NCBI RefSeq assembly: GCF_017873185.1
Contig: NZ_JAGGJX010000001.1
Span: 1,054,001-1,118,000 of the forward strand
Length of the DNA: 64,000 bases
Reading direction: 5' to 3'
From: Metaclostridioides mangenotii
GTDB taxonomy: Bacteria; Bacillota; Clostridia; Peptostreptococcales; Peptostreptococcaceae
The position numbers and the translations under genes are program-made. Below the pieces are notes generated by a model that had not been told where the DNA came from, did not search any database, and saw nothing but the letters and a program-made list of their open reading frames with translations. This document shows, piece by piece, positions 23,779 to 30,901 of this stretch. Every line of letters begins with the position of its first letter. The stretch's first letter is position 1.

Positions 23779-24522
23779 CTAATTAACCATCTCAAATTCT
23801 ATTTGATTATTTATTTCCTTTATTTCAAGTCTTAAATTTGTTCCTGGTGTCCATCCTTGTATGTAATTAATTGCCTCTTCGTATCTTTTTACAGATAAGT
23901 TTTTATAACTATTAACTTTAAAGTAACCTCTTAAATCTCTATGAAGCGCACTGTATGCTTTCTTGCTTAGTTTTTTATATGCTGGTGAGTTATAACCACC
24001 TAAACTATGTACCGCTTTCGCACTAACCTCTGATCTGATATTCTCGGCTAGTTCATAATTGATAGTCATTTTATTTTCTAAGTTAGTAACTTTTTTAGTT
24101 AGAACTTCTTGACCCTTTTCTAGTTCTTGTTGTTTCTTGTCTACCAAAAATATTGCCTGTAGTTCTTTTGACATATTTAAAAGTGGATTTTCTTTAACTT
24201 TAAAATATGTTTCTTCTAAGTTATCGAATTGTTCCCATGCTTTATCTGTATCTAAAATCTTGCAATGTCTACTTGCTCCTCTTTCTGTCCAAAGGTATAG
24301 TTTAGGAGCAAACTTAAGGTTGTCCTCTAAAAGATGATTACCTTTAAACTCTCTTAATTCCATGCCCTCTAGAAAATAATAGTGCTTCCCTTCTTCGAAC
24401 TTATTTATATTTCTATTAAAATTATTACTAATATTCTTTGTGTCTGTTCCGTATACTTCTGCTAGTAGCTCTGTTGTTATTACGTTTTGATTTTTAAAGT
24501 TTATTGGCTCTAAATTATTCAT
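23779..24522 (-). CDS. phage antirepressor (ORF6N plus ORF6C domains)
   Basis: A 247-residue protein. The N-terminal domain has VITTELLAEVYGTDTKNISNNFNRN and EGKHYYFLEGMELREFK, the ORF6N DNA-binding fold, followed by LYLWTERGASRHCKILDTDKAWEQFD. A helical linker and an ORF6C-like C-terminal domain (VHSLGGYNSPAYKKLSKKAYSALHRDLRGYFKV) follow. These antirepressors favour lytic growth by countering the repressor. Second gene of the leftward early operon. Confidence 0.88.
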   Translation of the reverse strand: MNNLEPINFKNQNVITTELLAEVYGTDTKNISNNFNRNINKFEEGKHYYFLEGMELREFKGNHLLEDNLKFAPKLYLWTERGASRHCKILDTDKAWEQFDNLEETYFKVKENPLLNMSKELQAIFLVDKKQQELEKGQEVLTKKVTNLENKMTINYELAENIRSEVSAKAVHSLGGYNSPAYKKLSKKAYSALHRDLRGYFKVNSYKNLSVKRYEEAINYIQGWTPGTNLRLEIKEINNQIEFEMVN

Positions 24523-24582
24523 GTTTATCCCCTTTCATTATGTAATTTCTAAATTTAAATTTAAACTTTAGAAATTTGTTAA

Positions 24583-24759
24583 TTAATTTTTTTGAGTCTC
24601 TTTTGCGTTTTCAAACATTTCATTTGCTTTTAACATACCTTCACTCATTCCCGCTATATAATTTTTCTGCTCAGGATTTAATTTCTGAAATAATAATGTC
24701 ATTGCTACAGTTGTTTTGTCATGATCTGTTAAATTGTCCAAAAATTTTATGTTTTTCAT
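24583..24759 (-). CDS. first gene of the early lytic operon, small hypothetical protein (58 aa)
   Basis: ATG 24759 with AAAGGAGG starts a 58-codon frame (MKNIKFLDNLTDHDKTTVAM to AKETQKN), 30 nt after the -10 of the early promoter. It is helical and has a hydrophobic middle (VAMTLLFQKLNPEQKNYIAGM). Its position is that of cro-type genes, but no helix-turn-helix is evident. A 60-nt gap then separates it from the antirepressor gene. Confidence 0.65.
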   Translation of the reverse strand: MKNIKFLDNLTDHDKTTVAMTLLFQKLNPEQKNYIAGMSEGMLKANEMFENAKETQKN

Positions 24760-24788
24760 TTTTTCACCTCCTTTTGCTTGTTATAACC

Positions 24789-24817
24789 ATTGTATTTCGT
24801 ATTTTTGCTATTGTCAA
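24789..24817 (-). promoter_or_regulatory. early lytic promoter (minus strand)
   Basis: TTGACA (24817-24812), 17-bp spacer, TACAAT (24794-24789): nearly perfect sigma-A promoter driving the leftward early operon. The -35 box lies inside the dyad TTGCTATTGTCAAGCAA (24805-24821), so the repressor can probably block it. Confidence 0.88.
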
Positions 24818-24863
24818 GCAATAATTTGTATTATTTTAATCAAAAATGCTTGTTGCAAACATT
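24805..24863. promoter_or_regulatory. operator pair of the lysis-lysogeny switch
   Basis: Two dyads with TTGC/GCAA half-sites: 24805-24821 over the early-promoter -35 and 24845-24863 over the repressor-promoter -35. A further TTGCTTGT half-site lies near 24775. This is the classical divergent repressor-controlled arrangement; binding itself is inferred. Confidence 0.65.
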
Positions 24864-24881
24864 TTGTTTTGATGATATTAT
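24853..24881 (+). promoter_or_regulatory. repressor promoter (plus strand)
   Basis: TTGCAA (24853-24858), 17-bp spacer, TATTAT (24876-24881), 37 nt before the repressor start. The -35 box lies inside the dyad AATGCTTGTTGCAAACATT (24845-24863), which suggests autoregulation. Confidence 0.78.
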
Positions 24882-24917
24882 TAAATTAACAATAAAATGT
24901 TTTGCGGAGGTGCAATT

Positions 24918-25280
24918 TTGGGCGAAAGGATAAGAACATTAAGAAAAGATATATTAAAACTTACACAAGAAGAATTCTCAAAACCTATAAATATAAGCAG
25001 GTCTAATCTTGGTAATATAGAACGTGGTAATATTTCAATGACGGATAGGGTTATCTCTGATATTTGCGATGAATATGGAATTAACGAAGATTGGCTTAGA
25101 ACAGGTGAAGGGAAAATATTCGCTGATACTACAGAAGATGAATACATAGCTGGTGTTATGGGCGATATTATTGCTAATGATGATAAGTTTATGAAAAATA
25201 TGATAAAAGTTTTCAGTGAATTAACCGATGAACAAAAAGAATTCCTAACGGAATTGATGAGTAATATGGTAAAAAAATAA
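24918..25280 (+). CDS. phage repressor (XRE/Cro-CI family)
   Basis: A 120-residue protein with an N-terminal XRE helix-turn-helix (GERIRTLRKDILKLTQEEFSKPINISRSNLGNIERGN) and a C-terminal helical part. The best start is TTG 24918, five bases after GCGGAGGTG; the upstream in-frame ATG (24897) lies before this site. It has no peptidase domain, so induction is probably not by RecA-driven self-cleavage. It is the only rightward gene of the immunity region. Confidence 0.88.
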   Translation: MGERIRTLRKDILKLTQEEFSKPINISRSNLGNIERGNISMTDRVISDICDEYGINEDWLRTGEGKIFADTTEDEYIAGVMGDIIANDDKFMKNMIKVFSELTDEQKEFLTELMSNMVKK

Positions 25281-25304
25281 AAGACGCCTTTAAGCGTCTT
25301 TTTT
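25279..25304 (+). terminator. intrinsic terminator of the repressor gene
   Basis: AAAAGACGC, loop CTTTAA, GCGTCTTTT followed by further T. It directly follows the repressor stop and overlaps the 3' end of a small convergent gene. Confidence 0.85.
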
Positions 25305-25403
25305 ATTGTTTAATCTTTCTGCAAATCTAAGCATTAGCTTTAAATTTGGTAAACTAATGTTATCCAATGCTAATAGTAAATTATGTATAATTTCTTCTCT
25401 CAA
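25290..25403 (-). CDS. small hypothetical protein convergent to the repressor (37 aa)
   Basis: TTG 25403 with GGAGGGG five bases upstream starts a 37-codon frame (REEIIHNLLLALDNISLPN to RLNNKKDA) ending inside the repressor terminator. Helical, leucine-rich, slightly basic. The ribosome site is strong, but the non-ATG start and short length leave doubt. The region 25404-25644 upstream of it is A+T-rich with no other gene. Confidence 0.5.
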   Translation of the reverse strand: MREEIIHNLLLALDNISLPNLKLMLRFAERLNNKKDA

Positions 25404-25644
25404 TGAAACCCCTCCAATTTCAATTTCTGCCGAATACATCAAACACCTGTTCTATATTTTTATAATACACCAAACTTTTTATTTACACAACCACAATATT
25501 ATATTTAATAAAATTTAAACTATAGTTTTATATGTACCTCCTTAATGTTTTATTTAAGGCTATATTTATACAATTCTATAACTGGAAAATATTTCCTTTT
25601 GGTAAATTTTGTCAGTTATTGTAATATATTTTCGTTTTATAATA

Positions 25645-25685
25645 AAAAAACACCTTGCAGCCTTTATTACTGCAAGGTGTTTTTT
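25645..25685. terminator. bidirectional terminator after the cell wall protein gene
   Basis: A perfect 16-bp stem: AAAAAACACCTTGCAG (25645-25660) pairs with CTGCAAGGTGTTTTTT (25670-25685) around a 9-nt loop, giving T runs on both strands. On the minus strand it ends the CWB2 gene transcript. Confidence 0.9.
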
Positions 25686-25693
25686 ATATTAGA

Positions 25694-27211
25694 TTATGAC
25701 AAATTTAGGTTATCCGTCAAGTTCCCATAAACCTCACCTGTCCTCTGATTTACATATATATACTTATTCACTAGTCTTCCATCATATTTTATTTCGAGTG
25801 CAAAAGCATACGTAGGTTCTCCTACCCCTATTAATTCAGACTCCATCCCTATATATCTTATAGAGATATCTTTTCTTGTTATCTCACCTTTATACCTATT
25901 TAAACAAGCATCTATTGCAATTTTTTCAGCTTCTTCCATATAAACCCATGAACTTTGACTATCTCTTTTATATGTGTGTGCATTTTCGAATTTTCCATTT
26001 TCTTTATTTAAATAACTTACAAAAATATAAGTGTGTGATTTATCTGTAAAACCAACAGCTGCTATACGTTTCTCATTTCCATCTTTAATTAGAATTTCAA
26101 CCCATTCAACATCATTTCTATTTATATTTATAATATCATAATTAGCACTATATATACCCGCATATGAATCGTTAAAAGTGAATTTTCCCATAGAACAGAA
26201 ATTATCTGTTCCCATCTTCCATAATCCAAGCAAATCTTCAACTAATGGATCGGCCTTCATTAATCTATCTTCTAAGTCTTTATCAATATTCCCTAATATC
26301 CTAATGTTATCACGATCTAAAGCGCTTGTATTAGCTCCCTTTGACACAAGATAAAACTCTTCCCATTTTGCAAGCGGCGCACTCACTAATCCTGGAACTA
26401 AATTATACCCATCACATACATATGTAATTCCTTCTCGTTTGGGCATTCCCGCTTCCCATTCATGGTTAAAACCATAAAATATACCCTCTCCATTTTTGTC
26501 ATATATTCCTTCATTTATAAATGAGTTTGTTTCAAATCTATCCTTTCCGCCTATTCTGAATGATCCTGTTAGCTTAACCAATGATTCACTCATAGATGCC
26601 ACTCCACCTATAACATACTTTTCATTTGCATTAGACTTATAAGATGTTTTTATTCCATCGGTTTGTATGATAGGAGCCTTATATCTAGCAGCGATAGGGG
26701 CAATGCTTATTGCATCAGCCTCGCCTTTAAAGCCATTTGTATAAAACGCATACTTTGAATCGCTATACTTTTTGATCTCGCTAGCTACATTTAAACTAGT
26801 CTCAATTCTATCTTGACCTTGTATTCTTATTACTGTTATACCCTTTGATTTTAAATTATTCTCCACACTTGGACTTACTGAATTTACTCCACCGATAATA
26901 TATAATTTCTTTACATTAGTAATTCTAGTCATTGTCACGCCTGGAATACTATCCTTTTTAGTTAATAATATTGGTGCATTTACAGCTCCTGATAAACCAC
27001 TTGAACTAAGGCCATCTGCTATAGAATTATCTAGATTTACAAGTATTGCTGTGTTATATTTCTGTTTATCTGCTATTAATGCTGCTGTTTCGTAATTGTC
27101 TTTACCTACTATTTTTTCAACATTAGGTTTGTTATAAGCGTCAGTGGTTATATTTGACGATAATAATAACGCACATGATAATGCAATTGTTACTAATTGT
27201 TTGAATTTCAT
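25694..27211 (-). CDS. CWB2-repeat cell wall protein, lysogenic cargo
   Basis: A 505-residue exported protein. Signal peptide: MKFKQLVTIALSCALLLSSNITTDA. Three CWB2 (cell wall binding 2) repeats follow, recognisable by GKDNYETAALIAD, VKKLYIIGGVNSVS, GQDRIETSLNVAS, EKYVIGGVASMSE and GGKDRFETN; these anchor proteins non-covalently in the clostridial wall. The C-terminal 240 residues are a separate, unrecognised domain with PepSY-like ends (YAFALEIKYDGRLVNKYIYVNQRTGEVYG). It sits alone between repressor and integrase, the usual place for lysogenic conversion genes, and should be displayed on lysogens. Start ATG 27211 after GGGAGG. Confidence 0.9.
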   Translation of the reverse strand: MKFKQLVTIALSCALLLSSNITTDAYNKPNVEKIVGKDNYETAALIADKQKYNTAILVNLDNSIADGLSSSGLSGAVNAPILLTKKDSIPGVTMTRITNVKKLYIIGGVNSVSPSVENNLKSKGITVIRIQGQDRIETSLNVASEIKKYSDSKYAFYTNGFKGEADAISIAPIAARYKAPIIQTDGIKTSYKSNANEKYVIGGVASMSESLVKLTGSFRIGGKDRFETNSFINEGIYDKNGEGIFYGFNHEWEAGMPKREGITYVCDGYNLVPGLVSAPLAKWEEFYLVSKGANTSALDRDNIRILGNIDKDLEDRLMKADPLVEDLLGLWKMGTDNFCSMGKFTFNDSYAGIYSANYDIININRNDVEWVEILIKDGNEKRIAAVGFTDKSHTYIFVSYLNKENGKFENAHTYKRDSQSSWVYMEEAEKIAIDACLNRYKGEITRKDISIRYIGMESELIGVGEPTYAFALEIKYDGRLVNKYIYVNQRTGEVYGNLTDNLNLS

Positions 27212-27359
27212 AAAAACTTCCTCCCTCAATAATATATATATTATTGATTATACAACAAAGAAAACGATTGTTTTGTCATAAAATGTAATTTTCTATGTAT
27301 GTTCTTTTTGTGATATTATATAGTCATGTAATAATTCAAGAATTTCAGGAGGATAAAGC

Positions 27360-28508
27360 ATGAAAGGAAGCGTAAGAAAAAGAGGTAAGAAATGGTACTA
27401 TTACTTCGATCTTGGTATTGTAGATGGAAAAAGAAAAAGAGTTGAACGCGTAGGAGGTGATACTAAAAAAGAAGCAGAAAAAGCTTTAAGAGAAGCACTT
27501 AGCGAGTTTGACGATACTGGAACTTATGTAGATGAAAGTGATATGACTTTTAATGATTACCTTGATTACTGGTATGAAAACTACGTTGAACTTAATTGTA
27601 AAACAACCACTAAACAAAAATACAGGTTAGTAATTGATAAGCATATTAAGCCAACGCTTGGTGGTTACAAATTAAACGCTTTAAATTCTGCTTTACTTCA
27701 AGACTTTTGTAATACTAAGTATAAAGATGGTTATAGCAAAAGTAGTCTATCGCAATATGTATCTGTTATATATAATTCTTTAAAGTATGCCGTTAACCCA
27801 ATGCAACTACTTAAATACAACCCTTGTGTAAATGTAAAAATACCTAAATACAATGATACTGCTGAACATGAGGTTAAAACTATATCTAAAGATCAATTTA
27901 ATATCTTATTAGAGAAATTTCCAAAAGGTCGCCTGTTAAATATGCCATTGCTAATAGGTTATCATACCGGTATGCGAATCGGGGAAATATGTGCTTTAAC
28001 ATGGGACGATATAGACTTGACTAAAAAGACGATAAACGTTAATAAAACTCTTGTATATAATTTGCGTAATGGCTTTTCGTTTGGGACTACTAAAACAAAA
28101 ACATCTAACAGAACTATTTTAATAGGGGATACTTTAGTTAAAATATTAAAAGAACATAAAATATTGCAAAAAGAAAACAAATTAAAATATGGTGAGTTTT
28201 ACTTAGACAAAGATTATCCTGCTAAAGGAATGGTATGTACTTCAGAAAGTGGGAATTATACTACTCCTAAATCTACCTCTAGCATTATAGGAAAAATTGC
28301 AAAAAAGGAACTTGGCTTTGAGTTCACGTTTCATATGTTAAGGCATACACACGCTACTATGCTTATTCAGTCAGGGGTTAATATTAAAGAAGTGCAAAAA
28401 AGATTAGGACATGCAAAAATATCTATTACATTAGATACTTACGGTCACTCCACAAAAGAATCACAGAAAATCGCAGTAGATACTTTTGAAAATTATATCA
28501 ATGGTTAA
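27360..28508 (+). CDS. phage tyrosine integrase
   Basis: A 382-residue tyrosine recombinase that inserts and excises the prophage. An N-terminal AP2-like arm-binding segment (GSVRKRGKKWYYYFDLG) and a core-binding SAM-like domain are followed by the catalytic domain. Arg is in HTGMRIGEIC (about R206), the H-x-x-R box is HMLRHTHATM (H325/R328), a later His is in RLGHAKIS, and the nucleophile is in LDTYGHS (Y361). All key residues are present. AGGAGG seven bases before ATG 27360. It reads toward the attachment site. Confidence 0.96.
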   Translation: MKGSVRKRGKKWYYYFDLGIVDGKRKRVERVGGDTKKEAEKALREALSEFDDTGTYVDESDMTFNDYLDYWYENYVELNCKTTTKQKYRLVIDKHIKPTLGGYKLNALNSALLQDFCNTKYKDGYSKSSLSQYVSVIYNSLKYAVNPMQLLKYNPCVNVKIPKYNDTAEHEVKTISKDQFNILLEKFPKGRLLNMPLLIGYHTGMRIGEICALTWDDIDLTKKTINVNKTLVYNLRNGFSFGTTKTKTSNRTILIGDTLVKILKEHKILQKENKLKYGEFYLDKDYPAKGMVCTSESGNYTTPKSTSSIIGKIAKKELGFEFTFHMLRHTHATMLIQSGVNIKEVQKRLGHAKISITLDTYGHSTKESQKIAVDTFENYING

Positions 28509-28616
28509 ATTGCCGTCATTTAGTTTTGCGGTGGCAATATGGTGGCAATCTAGTATTTTCTATATATCTAACCCTCGATAAACGTTGATATTTAAAGCTT
28601 TCAACCTTAACACTTG
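28509..28616. other. right prophage attachment region
   Basis: The region between the integrase stop and the broken yjiG frame must contain, or directly adjoin, the crossover site. It has a close direct repeat GGTGGCAATATGGTGGCAAT near 28530-28549 and an ATTGCC/GGCAAT dyad, candidates for integrase arm sites. The exact core cannot be fixed because the other end lies outside. Confidence 0.6.
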
Positions 28617-28769
28617 TCATATTGTAACTATCATATAACCCATTATCATGGCAGGTAGTATTTGTTCTACACCTATATAAAATCCTTTTTTAGCACCGTT
28701 CATAAATATCTCAACTATAGACTTCTTTGGTTTTTTGTTCTCTACTACATTACCTGTTTGTTGAGTCAT
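28617..28769 (-). pseudogene. yjiG: yjiG 5' fragment, disrupted by the prophage
   Basis: ATG 28769 overlaps the yjiH stop (TAATG) and opens MTQQTGNVVENKKPKKSIVE, then FMNGAKKGFYIGVEQILPAMIMGYMIVTI, stopping at TGA 28619-28617 after 50 residues. YjiG proteins are about 150 residues, with this N-terminus leading into nucleoside-recognition-type membrane helices. The frame stops just where prophage sequence begins, so the rest of the gene is expected at the far side of the prophage. The last few residues may already be phage-derived. Confidence 0.85.
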
Positions 28770-29410
28770 TATGCAACACTCCCTTGCTTTTTATTCTTTA
28801 TATTGATATAAAGTCTTATTAAATTTGCACCTAATAACTTACAGAATATCTCTATTAAGATTATCGGACCAACTGCCATAAGTGCTATTGGAAGTAAAGG
28901 TGCCTGTGTATTTATTGTATTAAGTATTACAGCTGAACCTGCATACTGGTATGCTACGAATATTGTACGTTCATCATCCGTCAGATCCCCACTCTCAACA
29001 AGCTCTTTAGTCATTATAGAAGCTACGTCTGAACTAGTGAAAGAAGATACGAAAGCTATACCGGCAGTTCCTGGTATACCAAGTAACGGTCTAAGAATTG
29101 GGTTGAATAGCTTTGCTGCAGCCTTCATTGCCCCCATTGATTCAACTACATCTATAAGTCCAACTGCAAGTGATACAGTAGGTACTAATGTTAAAGCGAA
29201 TAGAAATCCATCTTTAGCTCCAGATCCTCCTTTACCTGTAAAGTCTACTCCATCAACTATCTGTCCAAAACTTCCTGTAAGGTTTGCGAAGTCAAATGCC
29301 TTTAAAAAGCTATTTGCATCTTTGAAAACCCCAGAGAATAATACTATAAGAAAAAATAGTGACAGGTAGCCTTTCCAAGTTACCTTATTTGGCTCTTTTG
29401 CTTTTTCCAT
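28769..29410 (-). CDS. yjiH: YjiH family inner membrane protein (nucleoside-recognition/gate domain)
   Basis: A 213-residue membrane protein with about five hydrophobic helices and the Gate-domain pattern: FALTLVPTVSLAVGLIDVVE, the loop LLGIPGTAGIAFVSSFTSSDVASIM, and IALMAVGPIILIEIF. YjiH and YjiG normally work as a pair, like SpmA/SpmB, probably as a small transporter. Here yjiG is broken, so the pair may be inactive in the lysogen. Follows an M20 peptidase gene in the same direction, which hints at peptide or amino-acid-conjugate metabolism. AGGGGG site before ATG. Confidence 0.85.
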   Translation of the reverse strand: MEKAKEPNKVTWKGYLSLFFLIVLFSGVFKDANSFLKAFDFANLTGSFGQIVDGVDFTGKGGSGAKDGFLFALTLVPTVSLAVGLIDVVESMGAMKAAAKLFNPILRPLLGIPGTAGIAFVSSFTSSDVASIMTKELVESGDLTDDERTIFVAYQYAGSAVILNTINTQAPLLPIALMAVGPIILIEIFCKLLGANLIRLYINIKNKKQGSVA

Positions 29411-29431
29411 ATTTAATTCCCCCTACAATTT

Positions 29432-30604
29432 TTAGTATTTAAATTTATCTAAGTTAAGTACAATTGTTGATATTATCTTTGCTCTCTCAAACATTGAATC
29501 TACAAGCGCATACTCTCTAGCTGTATGATTCCATTGACCTTGAACACCGAATGCACATATAGTGGGAACGTTTGCAATAGTTAAATAACTTGCGTCTGAA
29601 CTTCCCCCGAGTATCTTAGATCCAAACTTCTCGAAACCATTCTCCTCACAAACTTCATTTACAAAATCATAGAATTTCATAACATTTTCAGTAGTTTCAA
29701 AAGCCATTAATTGAGCTATGTATCTTACTTTAGTTGTTGTACCATCTACATATGTTTTAGTACAAATATCATTTACTTTTTGTTTTATTGAATCCATATC
29801 TTCAACTTTGTCAAATCTTATGTCTACATCTATTTTGCAATCTTTTGGTATTGCATTTGGTATTCTACCACCGCTAATAACACTTACACTCGCTGTTATA
29901 CCTTCATCAAGATTTGTTAATTTTTGTATTTCTAATATCTTGTGAGCCATTTCTTCAATAGCATTTCTTCCGCCTGCAAAGTCATTTCCTGCATGTGTTT
30001 CAACACCTTCAATCTCAACAACACATCCAATTCTACCTTTTCTTCCAGTACATAAGCTGTTATCTACTAGTGCTGTCTCCATGTTGAATGCACAATATCC
30101 ACCTTTTGCTGCATCAAGTAATGCTTTCTCTCCAGTTGAACCTTCATGTCCACTTTCTTCATCTCCTGATAATATTACTTTTAATGGTCTTTCATCGTAT
30201 CCAATTGAGTTTAAAGCCTTAATTACGTATAATGCTATTACGATTCCGCCTTTCATATCTAAGGCTCCAGGTCCATATGCCTTATCGCCTTCGATTCTAA
30301 AAGGATTTTCTCCAAAAGTTCCATTTTTGAAAACAGTATCCATATGTCCAGAGAATATTACTGGTTCTTTACCTCTGTCCAATCCTAGAGTTGCAACTAA
30401 TGTATTTCCGTTTGGTCCAACATCTATCAGCTCTACATCAAATCCTTCTTTTACAAATTCAGTTTTCAATCTGTTGGCTACAACGTTTACACTCTGTTTG
30501 TCAGCAGTAAAACTTTCTAGGTTAACTATCTCTTTCCATAAATCGATAATTTCATCTTTTTTACTGTCGATAAATCCATTAATTTCATTTAAATAATTAT
30601 TCAA
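29432..30604 (-). CDS. M20 family metallopeptidase (carboxypeptidase G2-like)
   Basis: A 390-residue zinc peptidase or deacylase. Zinc ligands and catalytic residues appear as FSGHMDTVF (His/Asp), GALDMKGGI (bridging Asp), SGDEESGHEGS (catalytic Glu pair), NMETAL (Glu or Asp ligand) and the C-terminal WNHTAREYA (His). A dimerisation domain lies between. Likely cleaves a peptide or N-acyl amino acid; substrate not readable. The first good start is TTG 30604, eight bases after AGGGG; GTG 30613 is possible. Operon with yjiH and yjiG, divergent from a regulator. Confidence 0.9.
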   Translation of the reverse strand: MNNYLNEINGFIDSKKDEIIDLWKEIVNLESFTADKQSVNVVANRLKTEFVKEGFDVELIDVGPNGNTLVATLGLDRGKEPVIFSGHMDTVFKNGTFGENPFRIEGDKAYGPGALDMKGGIVIALYVIKALNSIGYDERPLKVILSGDEESGHEGSTGEKALLDAAKGGYCAFNMETALVDNSLCTGRKGRIGCVVEIEGVETHAGNDFAGGRNAIEEMAHKILEIQKLTNLDEGITASVSVISGGRIPNAIPKDCKIDVDIRFDKVEDMDSIKQKVNDICTKTYVDGTTTKVRYIAQLMAFETTENVMKFYDFVNEVCEENGFEKFGSKILGGSSDASYLTIANVPTICAFGVQGQWNHTAREYALVDSMFERAKIISTIVLNLDKFKY

Positions 30605-30827
30605 AATATTCACCCCTAATTGTTTAATTTCGCCTTATTGCTATTTACTATGTTTGTCATACTTTCAAGGACTTTTTTTATTTTGGAAATGTTTAAAGAC
30701 TAGTCTTGTAATAAGGATACCACCATTTCATTTAATTCGTCAATACTTTTTTTATTTTCTGAATTTTTGTTATTTTACATGTTTATCTTATTTAACAACA
30801 TATTTTTCTATTTATTTTCAGAAAATA

Positions 30828-30856
30828 TTGACTCTATTTAAAGACTATTATAGAAT
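30828..30856 (+). promoter_or_regulatory. promoter of the regulator gene at 30902
   Basis: TTGACT (30828-30833), 17-bp spacer, TAGAAT (30851-30856). Short ACTAGT-containing sequences recur in this divergent region (near 30699 and 30864), possible operator sites for the regulator. On the opposite strand TTGACG with TATCCT at 18-bp spacing may serve the peptidase operon. Confidence 0.68.
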
Positions 30857-30901
30857 TGATTTGGACTAGTACTTCTTGGCATGAAATTTAAGGAGGAAAA
30901 A

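Larger units (their letters stand above)
1..28620. mobile_element. prophage of contractile-tail (XkdK/PBSX-like) type, left end outside window
   Basis: A continuous phage gene set runs from the tape measure protein (left edge) through capsid, terminase, replication and repressor genes to a tyrosine integrase. The right boundary lies between the integrase stop (28508) and the broken yjiG reading frame (stop at 28617). Tail sheath, tube and chaperone genes mark it as a myovirus-type phage. Lysis, baseplate and tail fibre genes and the other attachment site must lie left of position 1. All head, tail, packaging and replication genes I examined are open. The only broken frame is a small ORF at 17744-17953, so the phage may be functional; this is inference. 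Confidence 0.97.
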
